A stretch of DNA of 18,483 bases, taken from positions 1-18,483 of the forward strand of contig JAJXTQ010000005.1 of the NCBI GenBank assembly GCA_021783685.1. Direction: 5' to 3'. Below are positions 1-8,289 of the stretch, piece after piece; positions within the stretch are counted from its first letter, which is position 1; each line of letters begins with the position of its first letter. The notes below the pieces were generated by a model. It was not told the origin of the DNA. It ran no database searches and saw nothing but the letters and a program-made list of their open reading frames with translations. This DNA comes from Pseudomonadota bacterium (GTDB taxonomy: Bacteria > Pseudomonadota > Gammaproteobacteria > UBA5335). A program made the position numbers and the translations under genes.

Positions 1-474
1 CACGCAGGTGGTCCGGTCATTCCAGTCCACCAGGCGTGACATCATCTCCGCCCCCACCACCAGCACCCGCCGGGCATCCCCCATGCGAATGAACTTGTCG
101 GCCACACTCAGCGCATAGATGAAGCCGCTGCACGCCGCTTCCAGGCTGAACGCGCCGATCCCGGCGATGCCGAGCCGCTCCTGCAGCATGGTGGCGCAGT
201 TGGGGAAGATCTGATCCGGTGTGGTGGTGCCGACGATGATGAGATCCAGGTCCTCCGGCGCCAGACCGCCGGCAGCGAGCGCGCTTCGCGCCGCCTGCTC
301 GGCCATCATGCTGACCGTTTCATCCGCGGCGCTGATGTGGCGCTCCGATATCCCTGTCCGTTCGCGGATCCAGGCGTCGTTGGTGTCCAGTCGCGCTTCC
401 AGATCGGCATTGGTCAGCACCTGACGCGGCAGATAGCTGCCGGTCGCCAGGATCCGAGAATAGATCGATGTCAC
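1..474 (-). CDS. fabH: beta-ketoacyl-ACP synthase III (FabH), N-terminal part, cut by window edge
   Basis: FabH condenses acetyl-CoA with malonyl-ACP to start type II fatty acid synthesis in the cytoplasm. The 158 visible codons match the family's N-terminal half: a GTGSYLP-like start (ATGSYLP, residues 10-16), the RTGISERH segment (39-46) and the active-site cysteine in LEAACSGF (Cys115). The reading ends at DRTTC, just before the expected GDGA stretch, so roughly half of the protein lies outside the window. I chose the GTG at 474 because it gives the usual family N-terminus, overlaps the plsX stop in a GTGA arrangement, and has GGAGG a few bases upstream inside plsX. The overlap suggests translational coupling in a yceD-rpmF-plsX-fabH operon. 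The His and Asn of the catalytic triad are not in view. Confidence 0.96.
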   Translation of the reverse strand, partial: MTSIYSRILATGSYLPRQVLTNADLEARLDTNDAWIRERTGISERHISAADETVSMMAEQAARSALAAGGLAPEDLDLIIVGTTTPDQIFPNCATMLQERLGIAGIGAFSLEAACSGFIYALSVADKFIRMGDARRVLVVGAEMMSRLVDWNDRTTCV

Positions 475-1511
475 GTTTCCCCTCCGCGAGCCTGCCCCTG
501 CAGGGCCGATCCCACCAGGTGGGCAATGCGATCCGGCACCGACATCCTCGCCGCATTCATGCCGAGCCTGATCGCATTGGCGAACGCCAGCTCGTCGGCT
601 CCGCCATGGCTCTTGATGACGACGCCCTGCAGCCCAACGAGGCTGGCGCCGTTGTAAAGTCGTGGATCCATGCGGCCCTTGATGGCGTTGAGCACCGGCA
701 GCGAGATCAGCCCCGCCAGCTTGGTCAGCAGGTTGCGGCCATACTCCTGGCGGATGTACTCGCTCAACATGTGCGCCAATCCCTCGCTGGTCTTGAGCGC
801 GACATTGCCGACGAAACCGTCGCAGACCACGACATCGACCTTTCCCCCGTAGATGTCGTTGCCCTCGACAAAGCCACAATAGTTGATCGACGGATCAGCC
901 TGCAGCAAGCGGGCGGCCTGCTTGACGGATTCGACGCCCTTGATTTCCTCCACACCGATGTTGAGCAGTCCGACCTTGGGTCGGTCGAGGTGATCGACCG
1001 CCTGCACCATTACCGAACCCATGACGGCGAACTGGTGGAGCTGCTCCGCCGTACAGTCGGCGTTTGCGCCCAGATCAAGCACATAGGTGTGTCCACGGAC
1101 GGTCGGCAGCGCGGAAATGATGGCGGGGCGATCGACCCCCGGCAGCGTCTTCAGAACGAAGCGCGCCGTGGCCATGAGCGCGCCGGTATTGCCCGCGCTG
1201 ACCATGACCGAACAGCGGCCCGACTTGACGAGGTCGAGGGCGAGGCGCATGGACGAATCTTTCTTGTTGCGCAGGGCCTTGGACGGCGCTTCGTCCATCT
1301 CGACCACCTGCGTCGCCGGGTGAATCACGAGGCGACTCGGCGCACCGGCCCGGCGACGTGACAACTCCGCTTCCAGAGCAGCCGGCTGCCCCACCAGCGT
1401 CAGATGGAGGTCTTCATATTCCGACAAGGCCGACAGGGCCGCCGGGACCGTGACCCGGGGCCCGTGATCGCCGCCCATGGCGTCCAGCGCCATGTGTATC
1501 GTCTTGGTCAT
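471..1511 (-). CDS. plsX: phosphate acyltransferase PlsX
   Basis: PlsX converts acyl-ACP to acyl-phosphate, the first step of the PlsX/PlsY route to phospholipids, and is a peripheral membrane enzyme. The 346-residue product is close to the usual size (about 330-355) and carries family motifs in order: [11 protein letters not shown] (8-18), [45 protein letters not shown] and a late [21 protein letters not shown] stretch. The ATG at 1511 is preferred over one 24 bases upstream because GGAG lies about 9 bases before it and the protein then begins [15 protein letters not shown] like its homologues. It sits 117 bases after rpmF and overlaps fabH by 4 bases, as in the classic gammaproteobacterial cluster. 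Confidence 0.97.
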   Translation of the reverse strand: MTKTIHMALDAMGGDHGPRVTVPAALSALSEYEDLHLTLVGQPAALEAELSRRRAGAPSRLVIHPATQVVEMDEAPSKALRNKKDSSMRLALDLVKSGRCSVMVSAGNTGALMATARFVLKTLPGVDRPAIISALPTVRGHTYVLDLGANADCTAEQLHQFAVMGSVMVQAVDHLDRPKVGLLNIGVEEIKGVESVKQAARLLQADPSINYCGFVEGNDIYGGKVDVVVCDGFVGNVALKTSEGLAHMLSEYIRQEYGRNLLTKLAGLISLPVLNAIKGRMDPRLYNGASLVGLQGVVIKSHGGADELAFANAIRLGMNAARMSVPDRIAHLVGSALQGQARGGET

Positions 1512-1548
1512 CCTGGCTCCGCCGATCCGGCCCATGCACGCACATCGA

Positions 1549-1565
1549 CACCCACGGGGTGGGTG
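1549..1565. other. small perfect hairpin between rpmF and plsX
   Basis: A 7-bp perfect inverted repeat, CACCCAC / GTGGGTG, closes over a 3-base loop in the rpmF-plsX spacer, about 40 bases upstream of the plsX start. No T-run follows on either strand, so it is not an intrinsic terminator. It could be an mRNA stability or processing element, or chance in GC-rich DNA. Confidence 0.3.
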
Positions 1566-1628
1566 GTCATGTCAAGCTTGCGCTGATTGATTGTCGTGGC
1601 ACCGACGGGGCGGCGCGCCGCGACCGGA

Positions 1629-1811
1629 TCATTCTTCGGCAGGACCGCCCAGAACCTTGCGACCGCGGTAGTGCCCGGTGGGCGTCAGATGGTGACGACG
1701 ATGGGTCTCGCCCGTCACGGCATCCGCCGACAGGAACGGGCTGGTCAGCGCGTCATGGGAACGGCGCATGCCACGCTTGGACCGGGTTTTGCGGTTTTGT
1801 TGTACAGCCAT
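1629..1811 (-). CDS. rpmF: 50S ribosomal protein L32 (bL32)
   Basis: This 60-residue protein begins [19 protein letters not shown] after its Met and continues with the [23 protein letters not shown] tail, the full bL32 family pattern. It is a structural protein of the large ribosomal subunit. It has no cysteines, so it is the zinc-free form. The start at 1811 is set by homology; the longer in-frame reading upstream adds unrelated sequence. GGAG lies about 10 bases before the ATG. It sits between yceD (53-base gap) and plsX, its usual place in gammaproteobacteria, where ribosome and membrane synthesis genes share a transcript. Confidence 0.97.
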   Translation of the reverse strand: MAVQQNRKTRSKRGMRRSHDALTSPFLSADAVTGETHRRHHLTPTGHYRGRKVLGGPAEE

Positions 1812-1864
1812 GATCTGAAAACTCCATAGATTCGGCGAACCCGACCGGCCCGCATCGTTGAACT

Positions 1865-2350
1865 TCATCGGTCCCTTTTCAGGACCGCGAAAGGGTTGGC
1901 ATCCCCGCCGCCGGAAAGGCCCGGATCGGGCGCGGCGCATTGTTCGTGGACCGCGACGATCGGCAGCGCGAGTATGGCCTCGTCTTCGATCAACTCGGTC
2001 AACCGGACCGGTTCGCCCCCGGTCAACAACGGTTCGGCTTCCGCCGGCACCCGGGACAGGTCCCGCTCGTCGGCCAATGCCACCAGATCCATCTCCGCGG
2101 CCAATCCCTGCTCGATCCGCTGCAGGCAGCGCTGGCAGACGAGCACCACGCGCCCCTCGATCGTGCCTGCGATGCGCGAGCGACCCTCGCTGTCCTGGTA
2201 AAACCGCAGGGCGAAAGCGATCTCGCCATCGGGTTCGGCAACCATGTCGCGGAGCCGATCGAACCGGGGGATCGCAAACCGCCCCTCCAGCCGCCCGCCG
2301 CGGAGGGCGAGCCTGTCGACATCAACCAGATCGGGCAAGGGCACGGACAT
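1865..2350 (-). CDS. yceD: DUF177 / YceD family protein (large-subunit rRNA accumulation)
   Basis: YceD/DUF177 proteins are small conserved factors reported to support 23S rRNA accumulation in bacteria and plastids; the molecular mechanism is not settled. The 161-residue product has the family signature: a CxxC pair in VLVCQRCLQ (Cys72, Cys75), the acidic-hydrophobic stretch EDEAILALP (122-130) followed by H135 and C138, and the NPFAVL motif near the C-terminus. It is directly upstream of rpmF, the typical pairing. No Shine-Dalgarno sequence is visible before the ATG, and a good promoter ends only 9 bases upstream, so translation is probably from a leaderless or nearly leaderless mRNA. Alternative in-frame starts (GTG, TTG within the first codons) have no better ribosome binding site. 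Confidence 0.94.
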   Translation of the reverse strand: MSVPLPDLVDVDRLALRGGRLEGRFAIPRFDRLRDMVAEPDGEIAFALRFYQDSEGRSRIAGTIEGRVVLVCQRCLQRIEQGLAAEMDLVALADERDLSRVPAEAEPLLTGGEPVRLTELIEDEAILALPIVAVHEQCAAPDPGLSGGGDANPFAVLKRDR

Positions 2351-2359
2351 AAGCGCGCG

Positions 2360-2389
2360 ATCATAGCGATTTCAGGGCACTTTTGTAAA
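2360..2389 (-). promoter_or_regulatory. sigma70-type promoter for yceD-rpmF-plsX-fabH
   Basis: On the minus strand TTTACA (2384-2389, 5 of 6 to the -35 consensus) is followed after 18 bases by TATGAT (2360-2365, 5 of 6 to the -10 consensus). The bases after the -10 box are CGCGCG, a GC-rich discriminator of the kind found at promoters under stringent control. The predicted transcription start, about 2353-2354, is 3-4 bases from the yceD ATG. It is the best-matching promoter in the window. Confidence 0.72.
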
Positions 2390-2408
2390 CTCGAGCCGGC
2401 AAGCAGAG

Positions 2409-3197
2409 TCACAGATGAACCGTGTCGGGGAGTGGCGCCGGGCCCGGCAGACCGAACGCCGCGGGATAGCCGACTGCGGTGAGATAGAGTCCATCGGGGG
2501 GCGCCGTTACTCCCCCGCGCCTGCGATCCCGATGCGCCAGCACCTCGCCGGCCCATGCGGTGGACCGGTCGCCCTTGCCGATGCTCATCAGCACACCGGC
2601 GATGTTGCGCACCATGTGATGCAAAAAGGCGTTGGCCTGAATCTCGAGGACCACCAAGGGCCCTCTCCTGGCCACGGTCAGGGTCTGCACGGTCCGAACC
2701 GGGGACTTGGCCTGGCATTCCTGACCGCGAAAGGACGAAAAGTCGTGCTCCCCGATCAGCGACCGGCCGGCCTGCGCCATACGCTCGGCGTCCAGCGGGT
2801 AGTGGTGCCAGGTCACCCGCCCCGCCAGCAGAGCGCTGCGCGCGCGCGCGTCGTGGATCACATAGCGGTAACGCCGCCACTGCGCGCTGAACCGTGCATG
2901 AAAGGCATCCGGAACAGCGCGCGCCCATTGCACGGATACCGCGGGAGGAAGATGGCGGTTCACGCCCAGCACCCACGCGACCTGATCCCGATGCACCCCG
3001 GTATCGAAATGGACGACCTGCCCGTGGGCATGAACACCGGCGTCGGTCCGCCCGGCGGCGACGATGGCCGTCGGCGCCGCCGCCACTCGACTCAAGGCTG
3101 ATTCGACACAGCCCTGGATGGTCGAAGCGGTATGTCGCTGGCTCTGCCAACCGTGAAACGCACTTCCGCTGTACTCGATCCCCAACGCGATCCGCAT
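2409..3197 (-). CDS. truA: tRNA pseudouridine(38-40) synthase TruA
   Basis: TruA isomerises uridines 38-40 in the anticodon stem-loop of tRNAs. The 262-residue protein has the family start (GIEYSGSAFHGWQ, 6-18), the catalytic aspartate in GRTDAGVHAHGQ (Asp52), the RYRYVI strand, the DFSSFRGQ-CQAKSPVR region and the FLHHMVRNIAGVL segment (the family's F-HHMVR-I-G motif). Length is normal. A modest purine-rich GGCGAGCGG precedes the ATG at 3197. It follows fimV as in many gammaproteobacteria, but an intrinsic terminator lies between them, so truA probably needs read-through or a promoter of its own that I could not identify in the short GC-rich spacer. The expected downstream partner trpF is not there; yceD follows instead. 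Confidence 0.97.
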   Translation of the reverse strand: MRIALGIEYSGSAFHGWQSQRHTASTIQGCVESALSRVAAAPTAIVAAGRTDAGVHAHGQVVHFDTGVHRDQVAWVLGVNRHLPPAVSVQWARAVPDAFHARFSAQWRRYRYVIHDARARSALLAGRVTWHHYPLDAERMAQAGRSLIGEHDFSSFRGQECQAKSPVRTVQTLTVARRGPLVVLEIQANAFLHHMVRNIAGVLMSIGKGDRSTAWAGEVLAHRDRRRGGVTAPPDGLYLTAVGYPAAFGLPGPAPLPDTVHL

Positions 3198-3244
3198 CCG
3201 CTCGCCATCCGATGCAGCCCGGCGCCGTGCGCGCGGGGCGCTCC

Positions 3245-3274
3245 AAAAAAAGGAGAGGGGCGATGTCGCCCCTC
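3245..3274 (-). terminator. rho-independent terminator of fimV
   Basis: Reading the minus strand, a 9-bp perfect stem (GAGGGGCGA at 3274-3266 pairing with TCGCCCCTC at 3263-3255, 2-base centre) is followed after 3 bases by seven T residues (3251-3245). It starts about 24 bases beyond the fimV stop and lies wholly before truA. It is a canonical unidirectional terminator; the plus strand has no T-run after the stem. Confidence 0.9.
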
Positions 3275-3297
3275 GTGATGCCGGGAGTCGACGCGGG

Positions 3298-5865
3298 CTA
3301 GAAACGGGCCGGCAACTGGGCCATCAAGGTCTCCGCTTCGCGCCGCTGGTCCGGCGTGCCGTCCTTGATCACCTCGTCGATGAGCGCTCGCGCGCCCTCC
3401 ACATCGTCCAGTTCCATGTACTGACGCGCGAGATCGAGGCGGGTGCCGAAGTCGTCACGCGTCCCGAAGTCCTCGATGTCGAGCGTGCCTGTACCGGGCA
3501 CGTCCACGAGGTAGGACTGATCGGTGGCATCCCGAGTCATGCCGGCGCGCTGACTCACCTGCTCGATGAGTTCGCGAGCCTCTGCCTGCTGCTCGCCCGA
3601 CCCCTCGATCAGGGCCTGGTCCAGTTCACGTTGGGCCGCGGCAAACTCTTCCATGCCCAGATAGACGCGGGCCATGTCCAGATGCTTTTCGACGGTGTCG
3701 TCGGCCTGGGTCCCGGCGCCCACTTCCAGATCGGTCTCCGACAAATCGAATACCAGTTCGTCGTCGCCGACGCTCGACGATGCGGCATCCCCTTGGCGGC
3801 TCAGGACCGTGGTGCGTTCGTCGGCAGGCGCAGCGGCATGCGCGCTGTCCGTGATCCGATCCGACGGGGCGTCGAGATTGAAGTCGAGAAAATCATCCCC
3901 GCCGGTCCCTGCCGGCACATTCTGGAACAACGCCTCGTCGGGGAACATCTGCTGTCCCATCACCATGCACCGTTCCCAAGCCGAATCGGCCTGCCCCTGC
4001 GGTTCGGCCGCCAGCAGCCTCGCATGCTTGAGGAACGATTCCCGGTCGGACATCGCGAAGAAGACCTCGAGCCGCTTGAGCTTCAGGTCGCGACGGTCGG
4101 GCTGTCGCTGCAAGGCCTGCTCGACGACGGCCAAGGCCTCCTCGAACAGGCCGTAGGTGAGGTTGAAATCCGCCTCGGCCAAGGGGTCTTCCTGATCGAC
4201 ACCCAGCGCGGTTTCCTTCTCGAACGGCGACATCCCCGGCTGGGTATCGGTGACCGGATCGGCTTCGGCGTCAGACGCCGCTCCGGCCGCCTCGCTCGCG
4301 ATCACGGGTTCCTGCCGGCGGAACCCCTGGGTGGGCGGATTGTTCTCCGTCGCATCATCGAGGACGAAGTCGATCGCTTCCTCTTCGACGTCGGGCGAGG
4401 ACTTGCGGCGACGGTAGAACAGCCAACCGAGCGCCGCCGCACCGGCCACGACGATGCCGGCCAGCCACGTCCAAACGCTGCTGCCGCCGTCGGTGCGCTC
4501 TGCGACGTCGGTCGTCGGCGGCGCCGCGACGGCTTCCGGCGCAGCCGGCAGTGGTTGCAGTGCCGCCGCGCCATCGCTGCCCACCGCGGCCGGATCCACC
4601 GGCTGCGCTTCGGGCGCGTCCTCTGGCGATTTCTGCAAGGCCAGCGCCGTTGCGCTGTCCATCTGCACCAGTCCGGGCGTCTCGGCGGGGGTTTCTTCTC
4701 CGGACGCTGCACCGCCCGGGCCGGCGATCGACCCGGAGGCCGCAGCGGCGCTGGACGCCTCCGGGCCGGACGCCCCGAGGGGGGCATTCATGCCGGAAAT
4801 CTGCCCCGCGCCGGTCGCACCACCGGTATTGCCCTGAGACGAAGGCGACGCCGCAAGTGCCACCTCGTCCGGCGCGACGAGCTCCAGTCGGGGACGCGAG
4901 GGCGCCGCCGATTTCGTCGCATCCCTGGTCTGCGCTGCGGGCGGCGGCGACTGGGCAGGCGCTGCGGGCGTCGCCGTAACCGCCGAAGGCGCGCTGGCCA
5001 CGGTGGTCCGACGCCCCGCGCGCCATTCCTCGTTCTGCCGGCGCACCTCGGCCAGTGCGGCGGCCCGCGAGATCGCGCGCATTTCCTCGGCGCTCGGCAT
5101 CCGCAGGATCGCCCCGGCCTTCAAGCGGTTGATGTTGCCGTCGAATGCGCCCGGATTGCGCTGATAGATCGCGAGCATCATCTGGTTCAGATTGACGGCC
5201 TCGGCACGGCCATGCTCGCCGGCGATCGCCCACAGGGTATCGCCGCGTTGCACCCGGCGGTCTCCGCCGCCAGCCGGTTTCGGCTCGGCGTCCTGCGCGG
5301 CGCTCGTCCGGGCGCGTCTTGGGGGCGGCTCGGGGGCGGCCACGACCGGTGGCGGCTCCGCAGGCGCTAGCGCCTCGGACGGTGCGGGGGGTTCGACAAC
5401 CGCCTGACGGGTCTCGGGCGGGGCCGCCGGCGCCATCAGCGTGGGCGGATCGAGCAGCAGCGTGAATTCACGCACCAACCGCCCTTCGCCCCAACTGAGT
5501 TCCACCAGGAAGGTCAGGAAGGGATCGCGAATGCTGTCCCGGCTGGTGACGAGGATGTAGGGCCGGGCCGCATCGGTGACGATGCGGAATTGCAGACCGG
5601 CCAGTTCCGAGCCCAAGTCGATCCCGGCGCGTTGATACACCTCGCTGGGCGCCAGGTTCACCCGCAGCGAACGCAGTTCATCCGCAGTGGCGGAGGCCAG
5701 CGGAATCCGTGCCTCGAGCGGTTGATTGAGGTACGAGCGACCTTCGATTGCGCCGGTGCTCAGCGCATGCGCCAAGGTCGGCGCCAGAAGGATCAAGGCA
5801 GCCGATACGGCCCGTGTCGTTTTTTTGATCTGCACGCGAATCTTCCCCTTCATGCGGTTTGACAC
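3298..5865 (-). CDS. fimV: FimV/HubP-family polar scaffold protein, LysM and TPR-like C-terminus
   Basis: FimV/HubP proteins are inner-membrane, peptidoglycan-binding scaffolds that organise the cell pole and support type IV pilus assembly and twitching. Visible parts: signal peptide with cleavage after LAHA (about residue 34); the conserved periplasmic FimV domain (SYLNQPLEARIPL, 44-56, to about 140); a Pro/Ala-rich linker; a LysM domain (RVQRGDTLWAIA to LKAGAILRMP, about 204-257); a low-complexity linker; one transmembrane segment (about 464-484, followed by RRRK); an acidic cytoplasmic region; and the C-terminal FimV motif (TRLDLARQYMELDD to the end). The GTG at 5865 has AGGGA 8 bases upstream; the ATG at 5853 is the alternative and would shorten it by 4 residues. 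Its place between asd and truA is the classical one. No pilus genes are in the window. Confidence 0.93.
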   Translation of the reverse strand: MSNRMKGKIRVQIKKTTRAVSAALILLAPTLAHALSTGAIEGRSYLNQPLEARIPLASATADELRSLRVNLAPSEVYQRAGIDLGSELAGLQFRIVTDAARPYILVTSRDSIRDPFLTFLVELSWGEGRLVREFTLLLDPPTLMAPAAPPETRQAVVEPPAPSEALAPAEPPPVVAAPEPPPRRARTSAAQDAEPKPAGGGDRRVQRGDTLWAIAGEHGRAEAVNLNQMMLAIYQRNPGAFDGNINRLKAGAILRMPSAEEMRAISRAAALAEVRRQNEEWRAGRRTTVASAPSAVTATPAAPAQSPPPAAQTRDATKSAAPSRPRLELVAPDEVALAASPSSQGNTGGATGAGQISGMNAPLGASGPEASSAAAASGSIAGPGGAASGEETPAETPGLVQMDSATALALQKSPEDAPEAQPVDPAAVGSDGAAALQPLPAAPEAVAAPPTTDVAERTDGGSSVWTWLAGIVVAGAAALGWLFYRRRKSSPDVEEEAIDFVLDDATENNPPTQGFRRQEPVIASEAAGAASDAEADPVTDTQPGMSPFEKETALGVDQEDPLAEADFNLTYGLFEEALAVVEQALQRQPDRRDLKLKRLEVFFAMSDRESFLKHARLLAAEPQGQADSAWERCMVMGQQMFPDEALFQNVPAGTGGDDFLDFNLDAPSDRITDSAHAAAPADERTTVLSRQGDAASSSVGDDELVFDLSETDLEVGAGTQADDTVEKHLDMARVYLGMEEFAAAQRELDQALIEGSGEQQAEARELIEQVSQRAGMTRDATDQSYLVDVPGTGTLDIEDFGTRDDFGTRLDLARQYMELDDVEGARALIDEVIKDGTPDQRREAETLMAQLPARF

Positions 5866-5866
5866 C

Positions 5867-5910
5867 GGGACCGTCCCTGGCCTCGCCCGACTGACTGGCG
5901 ACGGCAGTCA
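5867..5910. other. two short inverted repeats in the fimV leader
   Basis: TGACTG / CAGTCA (6-bp arms, 5892-5910, 7-base loop) and GGGAC / GTCCC (5-bp arms, 5867-5877) both lie between the proposed fimV transcription start and the start codon. The second covers the putative ribosome binding site of the GTG start, so it could lower translation. Both are short enough to be chance in GC-rich DNA. Confidence 0.3.
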
Positions 5911-5938
5911 CTATACCGCGCACCACAGCGGGAAACGA
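5910..5938 (-). promoter_or_regulatory. candidate fimV promoter
   Basis: On the minus strand TATAGT (5910-5915) matches 5 of 6 bases of the -10 consensus. The hexamer 17 bases upstream, TCGTTT (5933-5938), is a weak -35. The predicted start near 5903 leaves a leader of about 40 bases. The 153-base gap after asd makes an independent fimV promoter plausible. Confidence 0.42.
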
Positions 5939-6019
5939 TCGGCTCGTCCAGCAGCCCTCCCGACTCGACATATCGGCGCCGGGAATCAAACATGAAGAAA
6001 CGCGCTGCTCCGGTGGTGG

Positions 6020-7138
6020 TCACCCACCATGGTCGAGCACGATGCCGAGCATGCGCCGCAAGGGTTCGGCGGCGCCCCACAGGAGCTGATCCCCGACCGT
6101 GAAGGCGCTGAGGTATTCGGGGCCCAGATTGAGCTTGCGCAGCCGCCCGACCGGAATCTCGAGCCGCCCGGTGACCGCGGCCGGGGTCAGTTCCCGCATC
6201 GTGCGCTCGCGTGCGTTCGGCACCACGCGCACCCAATCGTTGGCGCCGGCGATCATCTCCTCGACTTCGGCCAGCGCAAGATCGCCGCGCAGCTTGAGGG
6301 TCAGCGCCTGGCTGTGGCAGCGCATGGCGCCGATGCGCACGCAGAGCCCGTCGATCGGTACCGGCCGATCGACCCGGCCGAGGATCTTGTTGGTCTCGGC
6401 CTGACCTTTCCATTCCTCGCGGCTCTGGCCGTTCTCCAGCGCCACGTCGATCCACGGAATGAGACTGCCGGCAAGCGGCACACCGAACTGCCGGCTCGGA
6501 AACGCCTCGCTCTGCAACGCCTGGGCGACCCGCCGGTCGATCTCGAGAATGCCGGAGGCCGGATCGGCCAGTTCGGGGGCGACCGCATCGTGCAGCGCGC
6601 CCATCTGGGCCAGCAGTTCGCGCATGTGCTGCGCGCCCGCGCCCGAGGCCGCCTGGTAGGTCATGGAGCTGACCCACTCCACCGCATCGGCGGCGAACAG
6701 CCCGCCCAAGGCCATCAGCATCAGGCTGACCGTGCAGTTGCCGCCGATGTAATCCTTCACGCCGGCCGCGAGCGCCGCATCGATCACCGGCCGGTTGACC
6801 GGATCGAGGACGATGACCGCCCCCGCGTCCATGCGCAGCGCCGATGCCGCATCGATCCAGTAGCCGCGCCAGCCGGCCGCGCGCAGACCGCCATGCACGG
6901 CCTTGGTGTAGTCGCCGCCCTGGCAGCTGACGATGACGTCCATTTCGCCCAGCGCGCCGAGGTCATGGGCATCGCGCAAAGGCGGCAGCGGCCGGCCGAT
7001 GTCCGGCGCCGCTGCGCCCGTCTGGGAGGTCGAGAAAAACACCGGCGCGGCGATCCGCTGAAAATCCCCTTCGGCGCGCATGCGCTCCATGAGCACCGAA
7101 CCCACCATGCCCCGCCAGCCGACGAAACCCACGCGCAT
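6020..7138 (-). CDS. asd: aspartate-semialdehyde dehydrogenase
   Basis: Asd reduces aspartyl phosphate with NADPH to aspartate semialdehyde, the branch point for lysine/diaminopimelate, threonine and methionine. The 372-residue product is the Gram-negative E. coli type (367 residues there). It shows the NADP-binding start [15 protein letters not shown] (3-17), the catalytic cysteine in [10 protein letters not shown] (Cys135), and [12 protein letters not shown], which supplies the substrate arginine (Arg268) and catalytic histidine (His275). The ATG at 7138 matches the family N-terminus; a GTG directly before it (7141) is an equal possibility. GGGAG is about 9 bases upstream. It lies 59 bases after leuB on the same strand and may be co-transcribed with the leu genes. 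Confidence 0.97.
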   Translation of the reverse strand: MRVGFVGWRGMVGSVLMERMRAEGDFQRIAAPVFFSTSQTGAAAPDIGRPLPPLRDAHDLGALGEMDVIVSCQGGDYTKAVHGGLRAAGWRGYWIDAASALRMDAGAVIVLDPVNRPVIDAALAAGVKDYIGGNCTVSLMLMALGGLFAADAVEWVSSMTYQAASGAGAQHMRELLAQMGALHDAVAPELADPASGILEIDRRVAQALQSEAFPSRQFGVPLAGSLIPWIDVALENGQSREEWKGQAETNKILGRVDRPVPIDGLCVRIGAMRCHSQALTLKLRGDLALAEVEEMIAGANDWVRVVPNARERTMRELTPAAVTGRLEIPVGRLRKLNLGPEYLSAFTVGDQLLWGAAEPLRRMLGIVLDHGG

Positions 7139-7197
7139 CACTCATCTCTCCCTTTGACTCGTCCAGCTCCAACACGCCGCCGCGCAGCCACCGACTT

Positions 7198-8271
7198 TCA
7201 GCCCAGCGCCGCGACCACGGCATCGCCCATGGCAACGGTGCCGACCGTGGCCTCGCCCGCCTGGGCGATGTCCGCCGTGCGCAGACCTTGATCCAGCACG
7301 CGCGCCACGGCACGCTCGACCCGGTCGGCCAGCACGGGCGCGCCCAGGCTGTAGCGCAGCATCATGCCCACCGACAGGATCGTCGCCAGGGGATTGGCCA
7401 CGCCGCGGCCGGTGATATCGGGCGCCGAGCCGTGGATCGGCTCGTAGAGCCCCTTGCCACTCGCATCCAGGGACGCCGAGGGCAGCATGCCGATGGAACC
7501 GGTGAGCATGGAGGCCTCATCGGAGAGGATGTCGCCGAACAGGTTGCCGGTCACCATCACGTCGAACTGCTTGGGATTGCGCACCAGTTGCATGGCCGCA
7601 TTGTCCACCAGCATGTGGCTCAGGGTCACATCGGGGTACTCGGCCGCCACCTCGCAGACCACGTCGCGCCAGAGCTGGGTGCTTTCGAGCACATTCATCT
7701 TGTCGACCGAACACAGCCGGCCACCGCGCCGCTGCGCCGCCTTGAACGCCACGTGCGCGATGCGGCGGATCTCCGCCTCGCTGTAGATCATGGTGTTGAT
7801 GCCGACGCGCTCGCCGTTCCGGGTCTCGATGCCGCGCGGTTCGCCGAAGTACACATCCCCGGTGAGCTCGCGCACGATGAGGATGTCCAGCCCGGCGACG
7901 ATCTCGGGCTTCAGGCTGGAGGCGCCGGCGAGCTGCGGGAACACCACCGCGGGGCGCAGATTCGCGAACAGGTTCAGGTCCTTGCGGATGGCCAGCAGTC
8001 CGCGCTCGGGGCGCTGATGGCGCGGCAAGGCATCGTAGCGCGGTCCGCCCACCGCGCCCAGCAGCACGGCATCGGCGGCACGTGCTTGTTCCCGCGTCGA
8101 CGCGGGATAGGGCTCGCCGGTCGCGTCCACCGCGCAACCACCGAGCAGCCCCTCTTCCCAATCGAGCGCCAGCCCGTGGTCGCGCCGCAGCGCGTCCAGC
8201 ACCTTCAGCGCCTCGGCGACGATTTCCGGGCCGATGCCGTCGCCCGGCAACACCAGTATGTGCTTGCTCAT
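7198..8271 (-). CDS. leuB: 3-isopropylmalate dehydrogenase
   Basis: LeuB oxidatively decarboxylates 3-isopropylmalate with NAD+ to 2-ketoisocaproate, the third step of leucine synthesis. The 357-residue protein has the usual length and motifs: [10 protein letters not shown] (8-17), the substrate-binding [13 protein letters not shown] region, [14 protein letters not shown], the KMNVL segment, the metal-binding [16 protein letters not shown] and the NAD-specific loop [14 protein letters not shown]. The ATG at 8271 gives the standard start [18 protein letters not shown] lies somewhat far upstream (about 9 bases). It follows leuD by 18 bases, so leuC-leuD-leuB form one transcription unit. Confidence 0.98.
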   Translation of the reverse strand: MSKHILVLPGDGIGPEIVAEALKVLDALRRDHGLALDWEEGLLGGCAVDATGEPYPASTREQARAADAVLLGAVGGPRYDALPRHQRPERGLLAIRKDLNLFANLRPAVVFPQLAGASSLKPEIVAGLDILIVRELTGDVYFGEPRGIETRNGERVGINTMIYSEAEIRRIAHVAFKAAQRRGGRLCSVDKMNVLESTQLWRDVVCEVAAEYPDVTLSHMLVDNAAMQLVRNPKQFDVMVTGNLFGDILSDEASMLTGSIGMLPSASLDASGKGLYEPIHGSAPDITGRGVANPLATILSVGMMLRYSLGAPVLADRVERAVARVLDQGLRTADIAQAGEATVGTVAMGDAVVAALG

Positions 8272-8289
8272 GAATGGATGATCCTTGTG

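Noticed and set aside
1512..1535. Longer plsX start at 1535.
   Set aside because: Adds eight residues not seen in the family and lacks a ribosome binding site; the ATG at 1511 has GGAG at good spacing.
3631..5370. Plus-strand open frame of 579 codons opposite fimV.
   Set aside because: Arg/Gly-rich shadow of a well-supported FimV; no motifs, no ribosome binding site pattern.
6029..7291. Plus-strand open frame of 420 codons opposite asd.
   Set aside because: Mirror frame of a GC-rich gene; asd has its full catalytic motifs on the other strand.
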